This document shows positions 16,918 through 26,288 of a stretch of DNA of 64,000 nt, piece after piece. The stretch is taken from positions 1 through 64,000 of the forward strand of contig JBMFWD010000004.1 in assembly GCA_049965615.1 (NCBI GenBank), in the 5' to 3' direction. The DNA is from Acidobacterium sp049965615 (GTDB lineage: Bacteria > Acidobacteriota > Terriglobia > Terriglobales > Acidobacteriaceae). The translations under genes were made by a program, and so were the position numbers. The notes under the pieces were generated by a model, which was given only the letters and a program-made list of their open reading frames with translations, ran no database searches and had not been told where the DNA came from. Each line of letters begins with the position of its first letter. Position 1 is the first letter of the stretch.

Positions 16918-17919
16918 TTACTTCACCGTCAGCGCCACGCAAACCGCGCCGCTGCAGTTTGAGCTTGTCGAGGTCGCCTGCTGCACGCTCGCCCCATTCG
17001 ACGAATAAGCCGAAACCACCACCGAGTAACTCCCCGCCGGCGTCCCGTAATTCGGAAATGGCTTATGCAGCAGATATCCATACCGCGCGCCGCATGCCGT
17101 CAGCCCCGCGCTGCAAACCGCCAGCAGCGCCACCAGGCCCAGCACCTTCATCGCGTTGCCGTGCTTGCGCCGCACGGCGAAAACGCCAAACAGCGCAATC
17201 CCGCCCGGCAGAAGAAACGCAAAATAAGTCAGTCCGCCGCGGCCAAAAGGCATTCCCGCCGGGGTCACATTCTTTGCCGCCGTGCCCGAGGCTGCCGTCG
17301 TCGCAATCTGCAGCGAACTCGTAATCGATCCGTTCGCCGGAGGCGTCAGCGAAACCGGATTAAACGTGCAGGTCGCCTGCGCCGGAAGATTCGAGCACGA
17401 CAGATCCACCGTCCCGTTGAATCCGTTCACCGAGTTCACCGTCAGCACAATCGTCGTGTAACCGCCCGCCGTCACCGTAGCCGACGAAGGACTCGCCGTC
17501 ACATTAAAACTCGGCACCGTCGATGTCGCCGCCGGGCTCACAGCCGCAACCGGAGCCGACGCGGAAACCGCATAATCTGTCGTCGCCGGATGATAAACAG
17601 CCGTCACCTGGCTCACGCCCGTCGGCAGTCCGCTCACCGTCAGCGAGGCCGTGCCGTCTTTCACAAACGCAGAACCAAGCGAACCCTTCACTGTCTCAAA
17701 GCTCACCGAGCCGGTTTCCAGCGGCGCGCTCGTCATGTCCGCAACTCGTGCAGAAAACGTCAGCTTCCCGCTCTGCTCACTGCTGCTCAGGCGGGTCCGG
17801 GTCACCTGCTGCGCGCGGGCGGCCGTGTAGCCAAGGAGCATCAGAACCATCAGCAGCGCGAACCCGAACTTCACGCCCCACTTGCGCCCTGCAGCGCCTT
17901 CAAAATACTGCCCACTCAT
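16918..17919 (-). CDS. Exported Ig-like repeat protein with C-terminal two-TM/CG module
   Basis: The 333-residue protein has an N-terminal signal or anchor helix (about residues 17-36). Two beta-sandwich modules follow: a Big/Ig-like repeat (about 45-125, with the YHPATTDYAVSAS block) and a second module (about 135-205, VTASPSSATVTAGGYTTIVL...). After these come two hydrophobic helices split by RRKHG, the second ending in LTACG, then a short tail that ends GSYSVVVSAYSS ... VALTVK. The same C-terminal organisation occurs in the unrelated 1508-residue protein at 31995-36521. A surface or periplasmic structural role is likely, with no enzymatic motif seen. The gene stands alone and has its own terminator. 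Confidence 0.75.
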   Translation of the reverse strand: MSGQYFEGAAGRKWGVKFGFALLMVLMLLGYTAARAQQVTRTRLSSSEQSGKLTFSARVADMTSAPLETGSVSFETVKGSLGSAFVKDGTASLTVSGLPTGVSQVTAVYHPATTDYAVSASAPVAAVSPAATSTVPSFNVTASPSSATVTAGGYTTIVLTVNSVNGFNGTVDLSCSNLPAQATCTFNPVSLTPPANGSITSSLQIATTAASGTAAKNVTPAGMPFGRGGLTYFAFLLPGGIALFGVFAVRRKHGNAMKVLGLVALLAVCSAGLTACGARYGYLLHKPFPNYGTPAGSYSVVVSAYSSNGASVQQATSTSSNCSGAVCVALTVK

Positions 17920-18093
17920 TCGTAAAATCTCTGCTTCCTCTGACCGCTAAGGTTTGTCTTGTTCATTGTATACGGGCCGCACTGCCGCGCGTTTCCCGCT
18001 GCAGCCTTCCTGCATCATAAATCCCGCCGCCCGCCCTCTGCCCAACCTTTGTTTGTGCCCCATCTCACCTCCGTTGCGGTACGATATCCCGTT

Positions 18094-19308
18094 ATGGCCA
18101 ACACCCTGTCCTCGCGCCCGCAACTAAGCTATCTCTCCGATCAGCTCGACGAACTCCGCCGCAAAGGCACCCACTTCCGCCTCCGCGTCCTCGATGACAT
18201 TCAAGCCCCCGTCTGCACCTACGACGGCAAAAAAGTCATCAACCTCGCCTCCAACAACTACCTCGGCCTCTGCGACCACCCCAAACTCCGCGACGCCGCC
18301 ATCCAGGCCATCAAGGACTACGGCGTAGGCTCCGGCGCCGTCCGCACCATCGCCGGAACCATGAAGATCCACATGGATCTGGAAGAAAAAATCGCCCGCT
18401 TCAAAAATGTCGAAGCCTGCGTCGTCTTCCAGAGCGGCTTCACCGCCAACGCCGGAACCGTCTCCGCCATCCTCGGCAAAGAAGACTTCATCCTCTCCGA
18501 CGAGCTCAACCACGCCTCCATCATCGACGGCGCACGCCTCTCCCGCGCCAAAATCAAGGTCTTCCGCCACAAAGACGTTGCCCACGCCGAAGAGCTCCTC
18601 AAAGAAGTCGCCAACGAACCCGGCCACAAACTCATCATCACCGACGGCGTCTTCTCCATGGACGGCGACATCGGCCCCGTCGACAAGCTCTGTGACCTCG
18701 CAGAAAAATACGGCGCCATCATGATGGTCGACGACGCACACGCCTCCGGCGTCCTCGGCCGCAACGGTCGCGGCTCCGTCGATCACTTCCACTGCCACGG
18801 CCGCGTCGACATCCAGGTCGGAACCCTCTCCAAGGCCATCGGAGCACTTGGCGGCTACGTCTGCGGCAGCAAAGATCTCATCGACTACCTCTACCACCGC
18901 GCCCGCCCATTCCTCTTCTCCACCTCGCATCCGCCATCGGTCGCCGCCACCTGCATCGCCGCATTCGACATTCTCGAAAACGAACCCGAGCGCATCCAGC
19001 GCCTCTGGGACAACACCACTTACTTCAAGCAGCAGCTCGGCAACGCCGGCTTTGACATCGGCGGCAAAACCACCCCGGCAAGCGAAACCCCCGTCACCCC
19101 CATCATCATCGGCGACGGCCGCCTCACCATGGACTTCTCACGCGCCCTCTTCGACGCAGGCGTCATGGCCACCGGCATCGCCTTCCCCACCGTCCCCGAA
19201 GGTAAAGCCCGCATCCGCACCATCATGACCAGCGAGCACACCCGTGAGCAGCTCGACCAGGCCCTCGACATCATCACCAGAACCGCAAAGCAAATGTCGA
19301 TCCTGTAG
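18094..19308 (+). CDS. kbl: Glycine C-acetyltransferase (2-amino-3-ketobutyrate CoA ligase)
   Basis: This PLP enzyme of the alpha-oxoamine synthase family splits 2-amino-3-ketobutyrate with CoA into glycine and acetyl-CoA in threonine degradation. The ATG at 18094 gives a 404-residue protein, close to the usual 395-400; the upstream part of the open frame is not protein-like. The N-terminal NLASNNYLGLCDHPKLRDAA block, NHASIIDGARLSRAKIKVF and the PLP lysine Lys247 in VGTLSKAIGALGGY are clear. 8-Amino-7-oxononanoate synthase is the close alternative, but the I-I-D-G-A-R-L-S and C-terminal MATGIAFPTVPEGKARIR segments favour Kbl. No threonine dehydrogenase gene is next to it. Confidence 0.88.
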   Translation: MANTLSSRPQLSYLSDQLDELRRKGTHFRLRVLDDIQAPVCTYDGKKVINLASNNYLGLCDHPKLRDAAIQAIKDYGVGSGAVRTIAGTMKIHMDLEEKIARFKNVEACVVFQSGFTANAGTVSAILGKEDFILSDELNHASIIDGARLSRAKIKVFRHKDVAHAEELLKEVANEPGHKLIITDGVFSMDGDIGPVDKLCDLAEKYGAIMMVDDAHASGVLGRNGRGSVDHFHCHGRVDIQVGTLSKAIGALGGYVCGSKDLIDYLYHRARPFLFSTSHPPSVAATCIAAFDILENEPERIQRLWDNTTYFKQQLGNAGFDIGGKTTPASETPVTPIIIGDGRLTMDFSRALFDAGVMATGIAFPTVPEGKARIRTIMTSEHTREQLDQALDIITRTAKQMSIL

Positions 19309-19453
19309 CGTCCCGGCAAGCGACGAACCAACCAGAGCATCGGCTTCGCCTCAGAACAGCAAATCATTCTGAGGCAAAGCCAAACGCCCTCTGTGGTGAG
19401 AGACTTTCCTCTAAGGCAAAGCCAAAAGCAACCAGCAAATAAGCAGGCACCGA

Positions 19454-19526
19454 GTCATTCAGAGCGAAGCGAGGAATCCCGAAATTGAAGCGGTAGAAAT
19501 TGCACTCAAAAGTTTCTCCCGGAATT
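19454..19526. repeat. Dispersed repeat, copy 3
   Basis: GTCATTCAGAGCGAAGCGAG is followed after a variable centre by TTGCACTCAAAAGTTTCTCC. It is the same unit as at 2040, 13758 and 29695. Confidence 0.8.
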
Positions 19527-19634
19527 TCAGACTCTCCTGCACACCCCAAGAACTCCGTGTCCTCCGTGGTGAAAGTTTTTCTCTCCCCAAACCAGAAACG
19601 CCCATCACCCACCAATTTTCCGCCCACATAAACG

Positions 19635-19667
19635 GAAAAGACCGCCCGGCAACAGGGCGGCCTTTTC
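19635..19667. terminator. Bidirectional terminator-like hairpin
   Basis: GAAAAGACCGCCC and GGGCGGCCTTTTC form a stem with one mismatch and a 7-nt loop. Flanking A and T runs give it terminator character on both strands. It lies about 330 bp from kbl and 290 bp from the gene at 19954, so which gene it serves is unclear. Confidence 0.6.
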
Positions 19668-19953
19668 ACTTTAGGGAGAATAGTTCCAACGGAGGCAAAA
19701 CCATCAGAACTTTCTGGCGAAATAGTATGGGTGGCCAAATTCGGTGTCAAGGCAAAATCCCGTAACCTGCAAGCCCATTATTTTTCTTTTACTTACAAAA
19801 GCCATATCTTTCCCGATTCGGCCTCTATTTTCTCTTTTTCTTCTCCTAGCAGACCCCTGCTCACCCACCTACCCCCCTCAAAGAACAACGCTTAGCCATT
19901 TCCCTGCACTAAATCCTGTGCAGATTCCAACTCAGGACCGGCCACCGAGCCGC

Positions 19954-21225
19954 TCACTCGCCAGTTCGCCGATTTCCCGACGCGCTGGCTCCCTCTTCCG
20001 CAGGCTTACTCAACTCCAGCGCAATAAACTCCTCATCCGTCACGCTCGAAGCAGGCTTCCCGCGCATCACCCGGTACAAAGCCCGTCCGCCCCCCAGGAA
20101 AAATCCCAGCAGCACCGCCGCCACTCCAAGAATGATCGTCAGCGAGGCAATCCCCACCAGCAGCTTCGCCGTCTTCGCAACTTCACTCTCTTCCGGCTTC
20201 ACCTGCTCCATCGAAACCGTAGCTCTAAACTCCACCTGCTTCAGCAGCGCATCCGCCTGCGCCCCGGTAAACTCTCCGCTCGTCATCGCCACCAGCGGAC
20301 CCGAGCGCTTCACACGCAGCGCATCCTTCGGCCCTGCCACCGCGCCGCTCTGCAGCACGCCCGCAATCGCAGCCTCCCGCGCCTGCGCTATCTCCGGCGT
20401 CGGATACGAAATCACCGTCAGCATTCCCTGGCCGTACTGCGCCATCACCACTTCCGGATCCGTATCAAAATCCAGCACCGCCGGCGGCAGCACGCCACCC
20501 TCCTGCGCATACGCCACAGGGCCAATCGAGTACCGCACGCTACCCCGGTCCAGCCCATCCAGCGGCAACTGCTCCGGCAGCGTCGGAGAAGCGCCCCGCG
20601 AGCCCATCACCCCCGGCAAAGCACCCGCAAGCCGCGTCATCACCGTCGAAGCATCCGCAACCGGCCCGGCAAACTTCGACTCCACCAGCAGGTCGCCCGT
20701 CCAGAACACAAACTCATCTCCCGCGCGCGCGCCATTGAAAAACGTCAGTGGAACCACCACAGTCTTCGGAGGCTTTCCATTCTTGCCATTCGAAAACGTC
20801 GCCGTACTCAGGTCATGTGAGCCCACACGCACCAGCTTCATCCCCGCCGTGCGCATCAGCGTGAACGCCCCATAAGCCCCCGTCGCATCCGGAAACTTCC
20901 AAACCCGCACCGCAACCGAATTCCCACCCCGCGAGTAATCCGCCATCAGTCCGCGCTCAAATCCAAACTCCTTCAGCGCCGCCGCATCCTTCGCATCCGG
21001 CTTCATCGCGCTCACGCTGCCGCGCGTCCATCCCGCAAACTCCGCCGGCAGCAGCGCCTTCGGCTTCGCCGTCTTCTTCGTCTGCGCCGTCTGCTTGCCC
21101 AGTTGCTTCTCGATCGCCTTCATCTGCTGCGCCGTCGGCTGGAACAAAGTCTGCCCGCCCGCCACTACCGGAACGCACAGCAACGCTCCCACCACAACCG
21201 CACTCATCTTGCCAAAAAACTTCAT
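19954..21225 (-). CDS. Exported membrane-anchored protein, DUF6599-like
   Basis: The ATG at 21225 (AAGGTG ahead of it) gives a 423-residue protein with a signal peptide (residues 1-24, ending VVAGGQ). A large periplasmic domain starts LLPAEFAGWTRGSVSAMKPD and contains the repeated theme of a hydrophobic Y-x-x-G-x-x-x-L-T-V-I-S-Y-P-T-P strand. This layout matches a family of acidobacterial exported proteins annotated as DUF6599. One transmembrane helix near the C-terminus (LLVGIASLTIILGVAAVLLGFFLGG, split here for length) leaves a short acidic cytoplasmic tail. It begins 17 bp after the stop of the EmrB-type exporter at 21243 and so forms an operon with it. Function is unknown. Confidence 0.7.
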   Translation of the reverse strand: MKFFGKMSAVVVGALLCVPVVAGGQTLFQPTAQQMKAIEKQLGKQTAQTKKTAKPKALLPAEFAGWTRGSVSAMKPDAKDAAALKEFGFERGLMADYSRGGNSVAVRVWKFPDATGAYGAFTLMRTAGMKLVRVGSHDLSTATFSNGKNGKPPKTVVVPLTFFNGARAGDEFVFWTGDLLVESKFAGPVADASTVMTRLAGALPGVMGSRGASPTLPEQLPLDGLDRGSVRYSIGPVAYAQEGGVLPPAVLDFDTDPEVVMAQYGQGMLTVISYPTPEIAQAREAAIAGVLQSGAVAGPKDALRVKRSGPLVAMTSGEFTGAQADALLKQVEFRATVSMEQVKPEESEVAKTAKLLVGIASLTIILGVAAVLLGFFLGGGRALYRVMRGKPASSVTDEEFIALELSKPAEEGASASGNRRTGE

Positions 21226-21242
21226 ATTCACCTTGGAGACTA

Positions 21243-22820
21243 TCACCGCGCCCGCGCCTGCCGCGTCTTGCCCGTGTTTCGAAACAGCAGCAGAAACGGC
21301 ATGCACGCAAAACTCAAATATCCCAGCAACCGAAAATCACCTATATAAGAGGACAGCATCGCCTGCTGCAACATCTCCCGGTAAATCTGCCCCATCGCTT
21401 CCCTGACGCCGGCCGCTCCGCTCTGCACACTCAAATAACGCACCAGCGCATGCAGCCGCTCCATATATATAGGATTCGTCGCCGTCAAATGCGCCGCCAG
21501 CGTGTTCTGGTGCCGTTGCTCTCCGCGAACCAGCAGCGTCGTCACCATCGAAATCCCAAAGCTCGCGCCCATGTTCCGCAGCAGGTTGTAAATCCCCGTC
21601 CCCGCTCCCATCAACTCGCGCGGCAGCGTCTTCATCGTCAGTGTCGTCAGCGGAACAAACAAAAATCCATTCGCAAATCCATTAATAATATTCGGCCACA
21701 CCACGCTCCCCATGCTCATCTGCAGGTTCAGGTGCCCCAGCATCAGCAGGGAAACTCCGCGAATCACCACCCCGATTGCAATCAGCACCCGCTCGTCCAC
21801 CTTCGTGATCAGCCGCGCCGCCAATATCATCGACAGCATCGCCCCAATGCCTCTCGGAGCCACCGCCAGCCCGCTGTTAAAGGCGTCATACCCAATCGAC
21901 TCCTGCAAAAACAACGGCAGCAATGCCGTCGTGCCGTAAATAATCACGCCCAGCAGTCCAATCAAAAACGTACCCGTCGCCAGGTTCCGGTCCTTCAATA
22001 TCCGCAAATTCACCAGCGGCCGTTCCGCGCGCAGCTCGTGCCAGATAAACATCACCGTCGCCACCGCTGCCACCGCCACAAACCAGCGCACCCATACCGC
22101 GTCAAACCAGTCCGCCTCCTGCCCCTTGTCCAGCACCACCTGGATCGTCGTCAGCGCCAGCGCCAGAAATCCAAGCCCCCAGTAATCCAGGCTCGCCCGC
22201 TTCTGCCGCTTCAGGTACGGCGGGTCCTTCACAAACGCATGGATCATCACCAGCGCCAGAATTCCCACCGGCACATTGACGTAAAAAATCCATCGCCACG
22301 AAAAGTTATCCGTAATCCATCCGCCAATCAGCGGCCCAATCAAGGGAGACACAATAATCCCCATCCCGTACACCGCCATCGCCTGCCCGCGCTTATGTAC
22401 CGGAAAACTCTCCAGCAGCACCGCCTGCGAAACCGGCTGCAACCCGCCGCCCGCCGCGCCCTGCAGAACCCGCGCCACAATCAGCCATCCAAGCGTCGGC
22501 GCCGCTCCGCACAGCATTGACGCCACCGTAAACAGCGCCACCGAAAGCAACTGGTACTCCCGCCGCCCCAGCACGCTGCTCAACCACCCCGACGAAGGCA
22601 ACACAATCGCATTCGATATCAAATAGCTCGTCAACACCCAAGTCGACTCGTCCGTCGTCGCCGAAAGATTCCCCGCAATATGCGGCAGCGCCACCGTCGC
22701 CACAGAGGTGTCCAGCACCTCCATAAACGTCGCCAGCATCACCGCAAACGCAATCAGCCACGGATTCACCGCTGGCCGCCACTCGCTCTCCACCGGACCC
22801 GATACCTCAATCGCCGTCAA
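21243..22820 (-). CDS. DHA2-family MFS drug exporter, EmrB/QacA type
   Basis: The 525-residue protein has 14 membrane helices. Helix 1 carries the DHA2 signature in MLATFMEVLDTSVATVALPH. Motif C of exporters is seen as GMGIIVSPLIGPLIGGWIT (about residues 150-168), followed by SWRWIFYVNVPVGI, standard for EmrB. The start appears to be TTG at 22820. EmrB usually works with an EmrA-type membrane-fusion protein, but none is adjacent. Instead the downstream partner is the DUF6599-like exported protein at 19954, an unusual pairing. Confidence 0.9.
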   Translation of the reverse strand: MTAIEVSGPVESEWRPAVNPWLIAFAVMLATFMEVLDTSVATVALPHIAGNLSATTDESTWVLTSYLISNAIVLPSSGWLSSVLGRREYQLLSVALFTVASMLCGAAPTLGWLIVARVLQGAAGGGLQPVSQAVLLESFPVHKRGQAMAVYGMGIIVSPLIGPLIGGWITDNFSWRWIFYVNVPVGILALVMIHAFVKDPPYLKRQKRASLDYWGLGFLALALTTIQVVLDKGQEADWFDAVWVRWFVAVAAVATVMFIWHELRAERPLVNLRILKDRNLATGTFLIGLLGVIIYGTTALLPLFLQESIGYDAFNSGLAVAPRGIGAMLSMILAARLITKVDERVLIAIGVVIRGVSLLMLGHLNLQMSMGSVVWPNIINGFANGFLFVPLTTLTMKTLPRELMGAGTGIYNLLRNMGASFGISMVTTLLVRGEQRHQNTLAAHLTATNPIYMERLHALVRYLSVQSGAAGVREAMGQIYREMLQQAMLSSYIGDFRLLGYLSFACMPFLLLFRNTGKTRQARAR

Positions 22821-23427
22821 TCCGCACCGCGCCTTCCCTCACCGTTCCCCGCCCAACTCTGCAATCCCTGATCCTCTCCGCTTCCAGACTAATGGTTGTC
22901 CTCACACCCATTCCGCAATTTCCCTGCGCTCCGTTCACTCCATCGAACCCGCCACCCCCCCCATCCGTCTCGCTCCGGGCCCATCCTCCACCAGTAACTC
23001 GCACGTCAATACACCCACACTCCCATCAACCTCCGTAACACAAACGAAACCTCTATTTAATAAAGGTTTTACCGCACATTTATAAATCTCCAAAATCCAC
23101 AGCTAACTCCCTTTTAACTCCGGCAGATTCATCATTTGTTGACCTTCTCTTAACCAATTGGTTGCCAGCCTCAGAAATACTGATCCTCGAAACAGAACAT
23201 ACGCCCACCCCAATAATTTCCATGCGCCATACCCGCTCCAGAGTTCGACTGCGCCTCGCCACCATGCGAATCCTGCATGGGCAGCAAAGCGCCGCTCCTG
23301 CTCCGGGTATCGGAATTTAACGCATGGCTCCACCCGCTCCTCCCGCAACCACCCTCTGGGCCCGTCACGAACAGGGAACGAGCGTCAACCTCAACTCACT
23401 GGAAACGCACCTTTCGGAGGAACTACC
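22821..23427. promoter_or_regulatory. 607-bp divergent regulatory region with two palindromes
   Basis: This region separates the minus-strand exporter from the plus-strand TonB-dependent receptor and holds no supported gene. Two inverted repeats are visible: AAACCT-11 nt-AGGTTT (23047-23069) in an A/T-rich stretch, and the 12-bp palindrome AACCAATTGGTT (23152-23163), preceded by TTGACC (23139-23144). Either could be an operator, though the regulator is unknown. The frame of the receptor is open through the last 270 bp, but those codons are not protein-like. Confidence 0.45.
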
Positions 23428-26163
23428 TTGCGTCGATCTATCCTTGCAACCCTGGCGATAGCCTGCATCTTCTCGCCTGGAAGCTATCGCGCCCTTGCTG
23501 CTACTCCTGCTGCCGCAGCCGCTGCTGCAAAGCCTGAAGTCTACGTATCCGTCCACGGTAAAATCACCGATCCATCCGGCGCAGTCGTGCCCGGCGCCGC
23601 CGTTTCTCTCACCGATCTCAGCACCAACCGCGTGCGCAACGCCATCTCCGGTCCGGACGGAACCTACACCTTCACCGAAGTCGCAGGTCACCGCCAGCTT
23701 CTCTCCATCGTCAAGTCAGGCTTCGAGACCGCGTCCCAGCAGTTCTCGCCCATTCTTCAACAGAACGTCAACGTCATCCTCTACATCGCACCGCTCTCCC
23801 AGAGCGTCACCGTCAAGGGAACCATCAATCCCGAGGCCACGCCCGTCCCCACTCGCGGACAGGTCATGCTCATGCCCGGCACCGTCCGCGTCATCGACCG
23901 CAAGGAAATTGAAGCCAGCGGCCCCGTAGCAGGCGGCGCCCAGATGGTCCAGTCCACCCCCGGCGCCAACGTCATGGGATACGGCGAAACCGGCTCCACC
24001 AAGTACACCATCATCCTCAACGGGATTCAGCAGGGATGGGCAGGCGAGGCCACCAGCTTCACCGGTCCCGGCTCCCTCGGCATCACCTTTGACGGCGTAC
24101 CCGTCGCCGACCCCGCAACCGGCCTCTGGCAGTCGGCCACCATGCCCCAGAACCTCGTCATGCAGAACCTCCAGGTCACCTACGGTCCCGGCCAGCCCAT
24201 GAACCGCTGGTACACCGACGTGGGCGGTCGCGTCGACTTCGTTCCCGTGCAGCCCACGGTCGGCCATCACCTCAGCGTGGAAGGCACCCAGGGCCCCGAG
24301 GGCCAGCAGAACTTCGCCTTCGTCGGCAACACCGGCGAATTCCACGGATGGTCCACCGTCGTTGGCGGCGGCGTGGGTCGCGGAGACAGCTACCTCCAGG
24401 GTCCCGACGGCTTCGGCAACCACTCCAAGAACGGCTCTATCTTCGGCAAAACCCTCAAGACCTTCTCGCGCGGCAGCCTCGCCTTCGGCGCATTCTATGC
24501 CAAGTCCGGCGGTTATCGCCCCACCGTCATTCCCACCACAGACGTGGGCCTGCTCATCCCCGGAACCAACACCTCCTTCAGCCAGGCCACCAGCGGTTAC
24601 TACACCGTCCTGCCCTTCGCCGACTACCACAAGTACGACACCAACGAAATGGCCATGGTTTACGCGCGTGAGCACATGGAAATCAGCCCCACCATGTCCT
24701 TCCAGAACCTCACCTGGTACAACCACATTCGCCGCTTCCACCACCGCGCGGCTGACGCTCTCAGCGGCGGCGATCAGGTCGACGAGTGGAACAACCCCCA
24801 CAGCAACATCTTCGGCGAAAAAATCAACGTCTCCAAGGTGCTGCCCCTCAACACCATCAACTTCGGCGGATACCTCATCCACGAGCTCTACAACACCCAC
24901 AACATCTTCTTCAATCCCGCCGATGGCGCCAGCGGACAAAACCAGGTGGTCGGATACGGCTCCAAGTTCCGCTCCGGCTACTTCGATCAGAACAACGTCA
25001 CCTTCTACGCGCAGGATGACTTCCACCCCATCCCCCAGATCCACATCATCCCCGGCGTTCGCGTCGATGGATTCAATACCAACTACAGCGACCAGGCCTT
25101 CCGTGACTTCTCCTTCGCTCCGGGCGTAGTTCCGGCCACCCATTGCTCGCTCTATCCCAACGGCTCCGATCCCTTCCACAACATCCTCGGCACACCCTCC
25201 ACCGGCCCCGATGGCGGCGACACCACCACCGACCAGGGCTCCATATGCGGATCGCACGAAAGCCGCTCCGCCGTCGAACCCTCCATCGACGTCACCGTCA
25301 CCCCGAAACAGTGGCTCACCCTCTACGGCGGCTATGACACCACCTATCGCAATCCCGCATTCGGTGGCGGTGGCGGTCTCTTCCAGAAGGTCAATCCTCA
25401 GTACTACATCCTCGCGGAAGGCAAATACGCCCAGATCGGCGCCAAGATTCACTTCGTCAACGCGCCCATCCTCCACAACTTCATCACCGGCATCAACTAT
25501 TACCACAACGTGTACGCGAATCAGGAAATCGATGTCGAAACAGCAGCCGGTGTCGAACTCACCAGCGGCGGCACCTCCGCCTACCATGGCGTAGACGCAT
25601 TCTTCGACGCCGACCCCACCTCGCAACTGCACTTCTTCGTCAACATCGCCGGAGAAGCATCACAGTTCAACACCTACGTCACCGGCGGAACCCTCGCCGA
25701 GTGCGGAAGCTCTTCCAACGCCGCCGGCCTCGCCCTCGGCTGCCAGTACTACAACAACCTGCCTGTGTCCCTTATCCCCAACTACACCTTCAACACCGGC
25801 GTCTACTACGCCATTGAGTACAACCACCGCGAGCTCATCGAACCACGCCTCTGGCTCACCAGCACCGGCTCGCAGCACCTCTGGTCCAACAACACGGGCG
25901 CGCCGGTCACCAACACCATGCCGTCCTACACCACCCTCAACCTGGGCTTCAACGCTCCGGTCACCTTCCACAAGCAGTCTTTCAACCTCAAACTGGACGT
26001 CTTAAACGCAGCCAACTCCGAGTACAACCAGTATGAGTACATCTCCAGCGGCGGCTACTTCTCCTCACTAGTGCCGCCCGGGCAGAATACTCCCTCCGGC
26101 TACATCAACGCCTACCCCGGAGCGCCACGCTCCATCTACGGCACCATCAGCTACAGCTTCTAA
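23428..26163 (+). CDS. TonB-dependent receptor with carboxypeptidase-regulatory-like domain
   Basis: The start is a TTG at 23428, chosen because CGGAGG lies seven bases upstream and a signal peptide follows at once (RRSILATLAIACIFSPG..., ending near ALAAT). The 911-residue protein begins with a CarboxypepD_reg-like fold (VHGKITDPSGAVVPGAAVSL, about residues 40-59). A plug-like region follows (VQSTPGANVMGYGETGSTKY and LGITFDGVPVADP) and then a long beta-barrel ending in aromatic I-S-Y-S-F, as usual for outer-membrane proteins. It should import a TonB-dependent substrate or sense it, but the substrate is unknown. No SusD-like or TonB gene is next to it. A strong terminator follows. Confidence 0.9.
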   Translation: MRRSILATLAIACIFSPGSYRALAATPAAAAAAAKPEVYVSVHGKITDPSGAVVPGAAVSLTDLSTNRVRNAISGPDGTYTFTEVAGHRQLLSIVKSGFETASQQFSPILQQNVNVILYIAPLSQSVTVKGTINPEATPVPTRGQVMLMPGTVRVIDRKEIEASGPVAGGAQMVQSTPGANVMGYGETGSTKYTIILNGIQQGWAGEATSFTGPGSLGITFDGVPVADPATGLWQSATMPQNLVMQNLQVTYGPGQPMNRWYTDVGGRVDFVPVQPTVGHHLSVEGTQGPEGQQNFAFVGNTGEFHGWSTVVGGGVGRGDSYLQGPDGFGNHSKNGSIFGKTLKTFSRGSLAFGAFYAKSGGYRPTVIPTTDVGLLIPGTNTSFSQATSGYYTVLPFADYHKYDTNEMAMVYAREHMEISPTMSFQNLTWYNHIRRFHHRAADALSGGDQVDEWNNPHSNIFGEKINVSKVLPLNTINFGGYLIHELYNTHNIFFNPADGASGQNQVVGYGSKFRSGYFDQNNVTFYAQDDFHPIPQIHIIPGVRVDGFNTNYSDQAFRDFSFAPGVVPATHCSLYPNGSDPFHNILGTPSTGPDGGDTTTDQGSICGSHESRSAVEPSIDVTVTPKQWLTLYGGYDTTYRNPAFGGGGGLFQKVNPQYYILAEGKYAQIGAKIHFVNAPILHNFITGINYYHNVYANQEIDVETAAGVELTSGGTSAYHGVDAFFDADPTSQLHFFVNIAGEASQFNTYVTGGTLAECGSSSNAAGLALGCQYYNNLPVSLIPNYTFNTGVYYAIEYNHRELIEPRLWLTSTGSQHLWSNNTGAPVTNTMPSYTTLNLGFNAPVTFHKQSFNLKLDVLNAANSEYNQYEYISSGGYFSSLVPPGQNTPSGYINAYPGAPRSIYGTISYSF

Positions 26164-26204
26164 CAAGCTTCCTGCAAGGAAGGCCTCATCATTGCAGTGC
26201 CTCC

Positions 26205-26236
26205 AGGGCGCCGGCTACCTCCGGCGCCCTTTCTTT
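26205..26236 (+). terminator. Intrinsic terminator of the TonB-dependent receptor gene
   Basis: AGGGCGCCGG (26205-26214) and CCGGCGCCCT (26221-26230) form a perfect 10-bp stem with a 6-nt loop, followed by TTCTTTC. Confidence 0.9.
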
Positions 26237-26266
26237 CTTCCCGGCGCCTTTCCTGCCAAAGAGCAT

Positions 26267-26287
26267 TTATATCGCAATACGATATAA
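26267..26287. promoter_or_regulatory. Probable MarR operator overlapping a TATAAT -10 box
   Basis: TTATATCG-CAATA-CGATATAA is a perfect 8+8-bp inverted repeat with a 5-nt centre. TATAAT (26283-26288) overlaps its right arm and lies just ahead of the MarR-like reading frame. Such placement is typical for autorepression by a MarR dimer. No good -35 box is visible. Confidence 0.5.
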
Positions 26288-26288
26288 T

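Larger units (their letters stand above)
19309..19953. other. 645-bp repeat-containing gap, no gene
   Basis: Between kbl and the minus-strand gene at 19954 lie several short repeats. These are a paired CT-GAGGCAAAGCCAAA / CT-AAGGCAAAGCCAAA (19369-19384, 19411-19426), a CTGTGGTGA-like and CCTCCGTGGTGAAAGTTTTT pair (19389-19411, 19560-19580), a copy of the GTCATTCAGAGCGAAGCGA repeat (19454-19526) and a hairpin (19635-19667). The last 200 bp are unusually A/T-rich. A minus-strand open frame crossing this region encodes only the repeats read backwards and is not a gene. Confidence 0.65.

Noticed and set aside
19364..19750. Minus-strand open frame in the kbl downstream gap
   Set aside because: It is made of dispersed repeats read backwards, giving the recurrent spurious peptide also seen at 1918-2325 and 29421-29828.
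23716..25632. 638-codon minus-strand open frame antisense to the TonB-dependent receptor
   Set aside because: It is a shadow of the codon bias of the receptor gene and shows no domain, start signal or plausible composition.
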